DNA from: Ascaris suum
Taxonomy: Eukaryota; Nematoda; Chromadorea; Rhabditida; Ascarididae
DNA: 64,000 bases
Assembly: GCA_013433145.1 (NCBI GenBank)
Contig: CM024176.1
Location: forward strand, 7,860,520-7,924,519
Direction: 5' to 3'
Made by a program: the position numbers and the translations under genes. Of the stretch, positions 55,095 to 64,000 are shown one piece after another (positions within the stretch are counted from its first letter, which is position 1; the number at the start of each line of letters is the position of its first letter). The notes beneath the pieces are model-generated. The model was not told the origin of the DNA, did not search any database, and was given only the letters and a program-made list of their open reading frames with translations.

Positions 55095-58000
55095 TCAGTT
55101 GGCCTCACTGAGTCCATTGGCGTCGACGGTGAACAGCGTGAACACAATAGCTTGTGAATAGACTACGGCGAGCATGTACGCCACCTGGTATGCGTGGGTC
55201 TTCTGTAAAGAGATTATCAGTAAATTGGTCTGACTTTTTTGAATTGAGAAAGAAGTGAAAAAGTAGAATCCCTGTTGAGAAACTAGTTGACTTTATTACG
55301 TTGAAAAATAAGCTGAACTCAGGGGTTCAGTACGACCCAAGTATCCCACAATATCACCGAGCATTCTGCCACAGCACAGAATTTCCTGCCGCTATGTAGA
55401 ACTTCCTGACAGGGTGAATTCCCGAGGTCCTTCAACACTACCAAGGTGATGGTTACGCCAAGCTTCTCATTTTCCGCTTGAGGTTCCATTTTTCCAACCC
55501 ACTCGTTTCTGCTTGACATTCTACTCGTTGATTTATCTTTCCCTTCTGGATGTGCTCTACCCAATAGCTTTCAGTCCCTCCTTATGCATCTTTCCCAAGC
55601 TTCACACATTTTTTCTCTGAAGCAGAAAAGCGCGACCGTAGAAAAATGCTCATTGAATAGTTGGTGAAGTAACGCAACAGTTAACAAGTGAACACTTATC
55701 CATGTGCAAAAGTTATTAAACTATAAACACGCCTAGGGAACAAAGCAGAAAATGCCCAACAAATTGCAGAAAATATATGAAATCTCTTAGATGGTGAAGG
55801 CAACCATCTGAGCAAGGTGTAGCCATCTCTTAAGCGCAAATGGCGGTAGTGGATGATAAAACTAGTCCCTGGTTACTAGCTATGAAATCTTTTTCACAAC
55901 TGTAGCATCAGAGAGCGGGGAGTCCCCGTAACTGTTGATTCTTTTCTTGAAAGATTGCAGTGTTCGGAGAGATTGCATATGCTATTATCAAGGAGCGACT
56001 TAAGCGGATGGAAGTGTTTGATAGCTACGGGCGCTTCGGAACCCAGAAAGATGCACATTAGCCTGTATGAAGCGTTGGGGGGGGGGGGGGGAATTGAAGG
56101 GAGGGAAGCACTTGATCGGAAGGAGCCGCGCGTGTTTCGCAAACTCAAAAACAAATGGCACGTTGATAAACTGACAATCTTTGCATCCTTTCCAGTCTTC
56201 TCTATTCCGTCCAAAATATGCGATATTCTCCACGACTCTAAGGAATTTCACATGCAGCTTCCAATAAAAATGAGAGCTTTTCCTTCCAGTATTGGAAGTA
56301 ACAACGGTGGTTGTTGCAACCATTTTTTGCGCCAAAAACAAAATACATAGCGCGCAGCCGATCGCTTTTGAAGCCGTGCTGAAAGCTGCTTACATGGTCT
56401 CCATCGCCGTACTTTAGGTACATCTGTAGCATTCCGAATCCAGCGGCAGCATAAAGGAGTGTGAGAGCAAGGAAGCCTAACGAATATCCAGTCGCCATAC
56501 CCATTCCTAGATGAATCGCCAGTGAGGTACCCATCGTCACAGCAATCAACTTCATGCGGTCGCTAAAATGATTTGTTTTCACGAAATGCAATGATCATTC
56601 AAGGGACAAAGAAAGGAAGGTAATGAGAACTACAAGTGTTTTGTGGTAGCGAGGTTCCGTTGCAACTAGTTTACAGGTTTGTTGGAAACTCTGCCTTTGC
56701 TTGTGCTACTTTTTGTCGCAGCAAAACTACTGGTGAATACTTGTTACGATGAAGACGTTCTTGTGATAAGTAAATGAGCATTAGAAAACGTCTGTGACGA
56801 CTGCAAAGGTTTCATTTTGTTTCATTTTTATATGTTTCGTTTTCAACGTCGTAATGAATTTGCCTAGTGTTTCGGAAAACAGCTCTGATGCTTCCGAAGT
56901 ATTTGTTTCGTGCGATCTCACAATAAATGAAACGCGAACTTTGAGATGTAAGATGATGCGAGTTGACAGCCAAATCCGATTGAAAACGGTGCGATGAAGG
57001 AAAATGGCGCGACACCGGGAAGAAAACGCTGAGAGAATAGATACCCTTTCAAAACTCCCTGAAGATCGTGTGAATCAACATACTTTTCTCTGAAATCTCG
57101 ATTAAGGCTAATCTTACGAACGTTTTGAATTGTACTTCCAAATTTTTCATCTTCGTTCCATTTCTAAAACTTTTCCTTCTTTAGTACTCATTCACTTCTC
57201 CTTCTCATTCACTTCTCATGGTGCATTGCAGATCTCTTTCAAGGCGACTGACGAAGATTAATATCTTTACGAACATCAGCATTTTCTACGACTCACGGTG
57301 CAATTTGTATGCGATCTTATATGCTTTTCTCAGGAAGTATCTCAATGCGTTAATTTTCCAAACAGAGTCGAAAAGCCATGTAACGTCATTTCTGATGACG
57401 CGTTCGCATCTGTCGTAGTCTCCGTTCAGCTCACACTCAAATGTGCATCATCGGAAAACTTCTCCTTTCACATTCGATGCCCGAAACATCATACCTCAGC
57501 AATGGCGATAGCCAGTAGACTGTGCCTGCGGCTTTTGTCCACCTCAGAGAATTCACCTGCAACGGGTCCAGTGAAGTATCGAAAAGCGATGAATGGTAGA
57601 CGACATAGGCGGCGAGCGACGCGTAGAATTCACTGATGAAGAACGACAGAAATGGCGCTAGGACATATCTACTGAATATGCATCCAGCGGTCATCCCAGT
57701 AAGCATTACGCCCGTCCACGTAAACGTAGCGAGCATTCTGTTTCGATCCACTGTCGCGATCTCGGACTGATCTTGGAGTGTGGCTAGTAGCTCATCCTTT
57801 TCCTTGCTTATGACCGGCTGAATATCCTTCAGCTGCTCCTGGCAAGCTCTCGCCTGCAAAATAAATTACTACAGTTCGTTAGATCCGATTCCTTCCTCTC
57901 CACCTCTCCCCTCTACACCGCCTGAGGAACAAAAACGACTAATCCTTAAGAAACAACCATAAGTGCGCGTCTACAGCCCCTTTAGTTTTATTAACCGTGC

Positions 58001-58600
58001 ACTTCATAATCTCATTTAACTGCAGTCATCGATAGGGGCCAACGGCGCAAACACATTTGAAACCCAAAAGCATTCGAAGTTGGTGAGTTAAGCCGAAAAA
58101 TGATTCAAAAGTAGCAGCCCAGAATCACGAACCACTGTGTTTCGAATAAGCATTTGACATATGAAATCCTCCTACAATTAAAGGCTTCGAGGCCACATCA
58201 GAAATGATTCATACAAGGCTCTTCTCTTGCATACGTTTATGAAATCCAAGGAAAACAGAAACAGCGCATCATATGCCGTGAGCCAGGGAGTTTGCGAAGG
58301 CTTCATCGCTTTAATTTCTCTTATTACGCTCTGACACCTCTTCCGCTACACAATACAATTTTACACGCCGTCATGAAGAGCAGGCATGCGCAAAAGAAGC
58401 GTATTCACTCACACGCAGGTCTACCATATATAAGTCGTCAAGAAAAATAGCACTGCGACTTGGATACTTAGACGGTGCTTAGTTACCTTCGCAACAAAAG
58501 CATCGCTCAGTTGTAGCGTGCGTCGGCGAAGATCGTTGAACTCGCTTCTGTATTGGTTCGAAAGGAACGCAACCGAATCGTCGACGTCAGCTGCCGCCAT
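55095..58600 (-). CDS. Multi-pass membrane protein with charged coiled-coil-like N-terminus, 249 aa, family not recognised
   Basis: Four exons on the minus strand: 58487-58600, 57495-57853, 56394-56562 and 55095-55202. They join in phases 0, 2, 0 with canonical sites (AAG|gtaact, tttgcag; GAG|gtatga, ttttag; CAT|gtaagc, tttacag) and end in TGA. The product begins MAAADVDD. Residues 1-75 are hydrophilic and rich in E, K, Q and R, with heptad-like spacing. About five hydrophobic spans follow, near 78-98, 100-125, 160-182, 184-206 and 218-238. The tail is short and polar and ends SEAN. Exons are near 50% GC against about 39% in the flanks. A TATA-like box lies about 105 bases upstream of the ATG and an AATAAA about 160 bases past the stop. 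An in-frame ATG at 58648 could add 16 residues, but the TATA position favours 58600. I do not recognise the family; the coiled-coil plus membrane layout suggests an organelle or ER membrane protein, but that is inference. Confidence 0.78.
56077..56091 (+). repeat. Poly(G) run, 15 bases
   Basis: Fifteen consecutive G on the + strand, inside intron 3 of the minus-strand membrane protein gene. It therefore reads as poly(C) in that transcript. Confidence 0.95.
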
Positions 58601-58702
58601 CCTCAATGAACAATTTTGTCGAATCCACCAAAAAGAGACGAAGTCCAAAACCCAAACACTAAACTCGATCGCCCAGTAATGCCGAGAGACCTGACGCTTC
58701 GC

Positions 58703-58711
58703 TTTTTATAC
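58703..58711 (-). promoter_or_regulatory. TATA-like box upstream of the 249-aa membrane protein gene
   Basis: The reverse strand reads tataaaaag about 105 bases upstream of the ATG at 58600. Initiation 25-30 bases downstream would give a 5' UTR of about 75 bases. No good 3' splice site lies just before the ATG, so this gene may not be trans-spliced close to its start. Confidence 0.4.
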
Positions 58712-59358
58712 AAGATTTGAGCAACAAAATTTGCAACACTGATATTCCCATACGCAAATTAATTTCGTCAGACCCAGCTAAAGAATCCTTCAAATAAGTA
58801 TTTTACACCGTTCACAACCGCAGTGGATCTCATCCCTATATTCCGATCTTATGTGTGCAGTAAAATGATTACTGACTATCGAGATACGTTTTCGATATTT
58901 CAAAAGCAATATTAAGACATATGTTGATTGAAAAGATAGAACTACGTGTTATGGGATTTCGAATGAGCGAATATATGCAAAAAATGGTTTCTTTTTAATA
59001 TTTATTTGCACCTAAAATGATCTCCTTGTTAAAAAACACGAATTTTTTTCGGTCATTTCTGCTAGGAAATCAATTGCACTGGAGAGCGGTTATCATCCCA
59101 ATGGAGTTACTGGAGCATTTTTTAAAATGTCGTTTGCAATTTGCAGTGAAAAATAAACAATTTCAAATTGCTTTTACGTGACATTTTGCATTATGTTTTG
59201 TTCTCTTGAGCGAGTGAAGTTGTATGCGCGGTAGAAATCGTGTAAAGAAAAATCACCGAAGGTGAAAATGCGTGGAGCCGAAGAAGCCGAGAATTTCAAC
59301 CTCTTTGAACAGTACATGGTTTTCAGCGATTGTGTGATGTCAAATCTGCGCTCTTAAA

Positions 59359-60910
59359 CTATAACGAAACGTGAAACTTCTGAAAGAGATTTCGCAACAA
59401 AAACAAAACTACCCATCTTCAGCAATTTAACTTTATCTGCTTTTCGTCGTTCTAGAGCTCAGCTCTCATACATAGCAGCTCGGACAGCGAAAAGCGGAGG
59501 CAGCAACTGATTTGACCGCACAAAAACTCTGCATTCAGCATTCTCACGAAAAATGCTGATAAATCTGACGGCGGCCTGAGATCTTCTGGAGCTGACCACT
59601 TTACACTCGGAACGTTCAACTTAGCCAAGAACTGTGAGGGAACTGCAATCAAAAGATCACGAGTTATAGAGGTGTTTTCTTGGGAATGCAGCCGGAAATG
59701 AGCCTCCGTATGTATTTGCAACCGAATGCGGCACGCTGCACTTTGATAATTTAAAAAAAATGTGTGCTTGCAGAAAAACAGATCATAGGAATTATATAAT
59801 ATATCTTATGAAACAAAATGGAACAAAAAATTCCAAAGCAACGAGCAAAAAAAAAAAAGAATGAAAAGGAAAAAAAAAAGCCGAAAAAGGAAATATTGAA
59901 GTTTGTTTACTATGCAACTATGGCATTCGTATAGTGAAAGTGAAGAAGAATGCCATTTGCATTCTTGTGCTCCCTCCTAATCATCATGTTTACTATGCAA
60001 CTCACCTACTGCAAACAAAAACGTCCTGATGAAACTAGTATGTGCACGTTGTTTACATGAAATGTCACTAGTTGAAGGTGATCACAGTTGATATCGGGCA
60101 GTTATCGGGCAGTTGATATCAGCGAAGTGATAATGCGCCATTCGGCCGCATTTTCGTTGACGTTTTTTAGAAGCGTTTAGTTTTTTGATGCGATTCGTTG
60201 ATGTGAATGTTGTATTTAGGAGTTCCGCCGAGCAATCTAAATAAACACTCTTCGGATTGAAGAAGTGATTTCAAGGGCAAAGAGACCAGCCATCTTCTCT
60301 AACCTTTGAATCTCATCGTAATGTTAGGGAAGGTTCCACCGAATCTTTCAAGGGAACTCTGGAATTCGTCTTCCTCTAACGCAATAACCATTGTGAGCAA
60401 GCTGCCTGAGCTGGGTATTTTGTTGATAAACGCAAATTCTGATACTGTGATCACTACAGAAATCTGGTTCTCAGTTTCCGCACAAGATTCGGTCTCTTCG
60501 GTGAATCCAAACTGCTGGGTATTCCATAGCGACCGTGTAGCAAATTGAGGGAAGGCAGTGTGACCACCCTCTATAAATATGTGCGTCTATTTCACTGAAA
60601 ATGGCGCGATGTCATCAGACAATGGCTGGAGAATGCAATGTGTAAATATCGTTGATATTCCTTTTTCCCTTGCTTTCTCTGTTCCATGCTCCTAGCACGA
60701 ATTCTTCTGACGGCGTTCAGCTGCGTGATAGCCATAGTTGGCGGGGATTTAAATTTAGATTTTTTGAATGCGGGCAGGGTGGTTGGTCTTTAAATTCTGT
60801 CAGCATGTTTCTCTAAGAAAACAAATGATTTAAATCTTACATGTGGTGTTTGTATCGCTTAAAAGTTCCCTAGAGTGAACAGGCCAACAACGGCTTTGGG
60901 ATTGACGCAT
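59359..60910 (-). CDS. Candidate three-exon small gene, divergent from the dehydrogenase gene
   Basis: Minus-strand model: 60841-60910 (ATG), 59548-59642 and 59359-59379 (TAG), about 61 residues. The middle exon is best supported. It has a ttgattgcag acceptor, a gtgaga donor and about 49% GC, and it encodes a polar, proline-containing stretch with PSVKWSAPEDLRPP. The first exon ends at a gtaaga donor, and its frame is open upstream to 60988. The last exon follows ctctttcag and adds only six codons. Phases 1 and 0 agree. No family is recognised. The first exon could be wrong even if the middle exon is real. Its 5' end lies about 370 bases from the dehydrogenase start, so the two could share a promoter region. 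Confidence 0.3.
59819..59895 (+). repeat. Poly(A)-rich low-complexity tract
   Basis: About 77 bases dominated by A, with a run of twelve A (59847-59858) and another of about nine. Possibly an old retroposed tail; no target duplication was seen. Confidence 0.6.
60092..60113 (+). repeat. Tandem duplication, 11 bases twice, flanked by GTTGATATC
   Basis: TATCGGGCAGT occurs twice head to tail, and the block is flanked by GTTGATATC on the left and right. It lies in the first intron of the minus-strand candidate, or in the region upstream of the dehydrogenase gene. Confidence 0.85.
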
Positions 60911-61262
60911 ACATTGTGTGCGTGATCCGAACGATGTGATGGCGAATTTTGTATTCCTCCGCGTTATAAGTTTTATTAGATTGCTTGCTTAATTCATGGT
61001 GAAGAATACCGCGAGCTATAATTTTGCGGCGGATTGTGTAGGCTCCTGCGCAGTTCGATAATGAGGCAGGTGATGTTTTATCAGTGCAATACAGGATGCA
61101 ACTAATTCTTTCTGCATTTCATGGCAAACGTGGATGTTCTGGACATAATAAATTGTCATGTTCGTTCAGCGAGGATAGCCTCAACCTTTCAGAGATTCAT
61201 TTGAAGTCCGAGCGAGAATAATGATTTCGTGAAGCAGTACTGATAGCGATGCCTGAAAGTCG

Positions 61263-61271
61263 TTTTTACAG
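61263..61271 (+). promoter_or_regulatory. Putative trans-splice acceptor of the dehydrogenase gene
   Basis: The string tttttacag ends six bases before the ATG at 61278. In nematodes a U-rich acceptor this close to the start codon usually marks spliced-leader addition rather than a cis intron. No leader RNA gene is visible in the window. Confidence 0.5.
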
Positions 61272-61277
61272 CTGACG

Positions 61278-63882
61278 ATGGTGTGCTGCTTTTTCGCATT
61301 CGTAGTCGTCTTCCTGTTGCTCCCACTGTATTATGCACTTCGCTACCTGTGGGAGCTGCTGCCGGTTGGCAATCTGAGAAAGAAGGCAGTCTTCATAACC
61401 GGATGCGATTCGGGATTTGGACGAATGCTGGCTATAAAATGTGCCGAGAACGGGATGCACGTCTTTGCTGGGTGCCTAACCGAACAGGTGCATGTTTCAT
61501 ATTTCAAACTGATTAAACGTGGCCTTTATTTAAAAACTTTTTGGTGATCACAGCTGCGGAATTTTTTATTTTGTTTAGAGGTTTCCGAGACGCAGGCGAT
61601 CACATCAGACGTATGAGACCAAAAACATGCACATTTCACTGATCACAGATAACGACAACCGCATCGTGATTGACTGACTAATTTACTATTTCTTTCTCAA
61701 GTTATCATACTCTATGAGAATATCTATTTTCGAAAAGAGAAAGATTATTCGGGGATAGCTTCAGATAACTAAACAGCTGCTGGGGAAAAATTTTCCCTCG
61801 AAAGTAGGCGATCTAAAGGCTAATTTCGTACATTACGTTATGCACATTCTTTTAAAGGGAGCGAAATCGATTGAAGCTGATGCCACATCCTTGGAAGGAA
61901 CTGTGATCACGGTCATGATTGATGTGACCAAAGACGACTCCGTAAAAAAGGCTGCCGATTTTGTCAAGAAGCGTCTCAACCCTGGGATAAGTAAGTGTAT
62001 CAGCTTCTGGCTCTCGACAGGAATCTGAAGGTGCTGCAGCATCTTCTGAGTGTCAGAGCATTGGCGAAATTGATAGCTTAAAAAAAATCTGAAAGTGCTT
62101 TCTCTTTCCATCACTTCGATTAGATAGTCATAATGTAGATGAATTCACTTTTTCAAACGATCGTTCGAACGACACATGAATCCACGATGATGCCAACATA
62201 CTGCAACAAAAGACATTGAGAATGTTATAGATAAGGAAAATCCTCTGAATAATACGGTGACTAATTCTTATATGGAACTTGGTGCGCCATTTTTATGCAA
62301 TAAGCGTGCATCGTGGCTGCGTTGCATTTTCAAGCCTAATCGTGAATTGGTTGCAAAAATGGAATCACAAAATGTTGGACCATTAAAGTTGATGGCTACA
62401 ACCTATTTCGGAGGATCAATACACATCTCAACTGCATGGCAGTTTATCACATTTTCACAAGTTATTGGCAGCTAAGACTGCAAGATGAATTTGCCCTCCT
62501 ATCGATCATTTGCGATTTAATATGGAAGGACTAGTCCAACCGCTTGGATTTTGTAAGCTCACACCTTATGAGAAATTATTTCAAAATTTTATCAATGTAT
62601 CTGATTGGGTAAACAATAGGTTGGTTTAACTTGCTGAAATGCAATACGAGCACCATACCGGGTCCTCTAAAACATTTTTTTCACTTGTTAGTCGTCTTTA
62701 TGAATTGGCTTTACCGACAATGACAACGGAACGCCGCATGTACTAATATGTAAGTACTGCCTACTTCTCTGCATCTGCGTAAGCGCTCAGTAGATTTATG
62801 TCATAGCCTGGGTTTTGAAGTTAAATGATGTATTGTGTGTTGCGCGGTTGCTTCCTTTGCTAACATTCCTGACGATGGAAAGAAGTAATTCTAGTCGTTC
62901 AAAAGTGCCTTTTGCAATTCGCATGCATTTTGCAAGATAGGTTCAAATTCGTAGGATCACAAAACAGCGGCTTTCTGAGAGGATAGCAAGAGTAGTTGGA
63001 TCACTATCGACATTGCTGTGCTTTATTATGCTTATCATATTGCTATATCATATGATACTCGTAAAACTGCTCGTATAACGAGCGAAATTGCGCCAGCAGG
63101 TATTGCGCCGGTTTCCTGGACGTGCCTTCGGGCTTCTCAGCTCATTGAAACGATCTGTCTTCGACGCTACGCAACTGCTTGAAACGTGCGCTTTTACCCT
63201 AAGGGACGGCGAAATGTGAAGGTTTGATGGATGAGGTTGTATGATTAAGATGCATTACAGTATCATGAGGTTGAACGCAGCATTTGGTTTTTTTAGAAGC
63301 TGTAGTTATGAGCAGAATTATGCTGACATTTAGCTCAATGTATGGCTTGAGGTCTGTGGGCAGTCGTTAACAATGCGGGCATCTTCGCAACTTATGGTCC
63401 TGACGACTGGTGCTCTATTGAAGACTACAAACAGGCATTAGATGTCAACACACTCGGCATTATTAGAGTGTCGCAGGTTGGTACCATCACTTCTCTCTAT
63501 CTTCTCATCTTTGTCATCAATCATTATCCTCGATTTCCTTCGACTCCAATTTCGGACTACCGATTATACAATTATCTGTTTATCATTTGAATCAAGTGCT
63601 ATCAAAACCAGCAACTTCTATAATTTCTTGAGTTGCATTGCAAAAGGAATGCTAATGTTGGACTCATAGAATACGGAATAATCAATGATATTTTCCGTGT
63701 TGCTTTCAAGCCTCGTTTCTCTGAGATTTCACTGGTTTTTTAAAGGCTTTCAAAGCACTTCTCAAGCAATCGAAGGGACGTATCATCAGTGTGACAAGCG
63801 TAGCCGGACGCGTCTCACTACCATGCGCTGGTCCTTACTCGGTGGGGAAATTTGCCTCGGAGGCTTACATGGATTGCATCAG
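61278..63882 (+). CDS. Membrane-anchored short-chain dehydrogenase/reductase, RDH/17beta-HSD-like (5' part, cut by window end)
   Basis: NAD(P)-dependent oxidoreductase of the SDR9C type, the family of retinol and hydroxysteroid dehydrogenases, probably acting on a sterol or retinoid at the ER membrane (family inference). Exons are 61278-61487, 61858-61990, 63352-63476 and 63746-63882; phases 0, 1, 0, 2 agree throughout and give 202 residues before the window ends. Residues 2-25 form a hydrophobic N-terminal anchor. The cofactor motif TGCDSGFG is at 41-48, which is diagnostic for this subfamily. DVT is near 92-94 and NNAG at 121-124. The catalytic serine is probably S174, within SVTSVAG. The YxxxK pair is Y187/K191 (YSVGK). 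Family members run about 300-320 residues, so roughly the C-terminal third lies outside. The start follows a tttttacag acceptor by six bases, which fits trans-splicing. All three internal 3' splice sites end in AAG, GAG and AAG rather than CAG. The substrate cannot be told from sequence. Confidence 0.9.
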
Positions 63883-64000
63883 GTGGGTGTTCGCCGAAGT
63901 ATGGAGTACGTGCGTCTTCTCCGGCTTTATTGCCTGTAATGCTCTTTCAGGATGAATTGCTGTTTTCGGATTGCTCACAGATTGTTGCCTTAGTTCTTCA

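Noticed and set aside
55955..56350. 131-codon + frame and 113-codon - frame around the G run
   Set aside because: Both overlap exon 3 and intron 3 of the membrane protein gene and read through a 15-base G run; the phase-consistent exon explains the openness better.
62257..62475. 72-codon + frame in intron 2 of the dehydrogenase gene
   Set aside because: It has no dehydrogenase similarity and would interrupt the family alignment between DVT and NNAG.

Overview
The window looks like nuclear DNA of a nematode, most likely a clade V (strongylid or hookworm-like) species. It is AT-rich (about 60% A+T by eye) and gene-sparse. Exons are short and separated by long introns. Several start codons sit just downstream of TTTCAG-type acceptors, as expected for spliced-leader trans-splicing. 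There is no operon-style bacterial coding, and no rRNA, tRNA, CRISPR or intact transposase that I can recognise. All multi-exon models below were built by hand from splice-site consensus, phase agreement, local GC rise and family motifs. None was checked by RNA or database search.

The right third (about 42-64 kb) holds the credible genes. On the + strand, 42.3-49.7 kb carries a multi-exon gene of up to 300 codons whose family I do not recognise. On the - strand, 52.3 kb carries a 38-codon single-pass membrane micropeptide gene. On the - strand, 58.6-55.1 kb carries a four-exon gene for a 249-residue multi-pass membrane protein with a charged, coiled-coil-like N-terminus. On the + strand from 61.3 kb runs the 5' part of a membrane-anchored short-chain dehydrogenase/reductase of the RDH/17beta-HSD-like (SDR9C-type) family, cut by the window edge. 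The one gene whose biochemistry can be stated is this dehydrogenase. I see no functional link among the neighbours.

The left two thirds (1-42 kb) is mostly non-coding. It holds a 141-bp (AT)n microsatellite, a long G run, two strong hairpins, short tandem duplications, mariner-like terminal motifs and a 190-codon open frame made partly of degenerate DNA repeats. Several small gene candidates with phase-consistent exons (6.7, 9.4-12.1, 18-20.5, 22, 35.6-36.0 and 59.4-60.9 kb) are listed at low confidence. At this base composition about twenty open frames of 90 codons or more are expected by chance, so isolated frames were not called.
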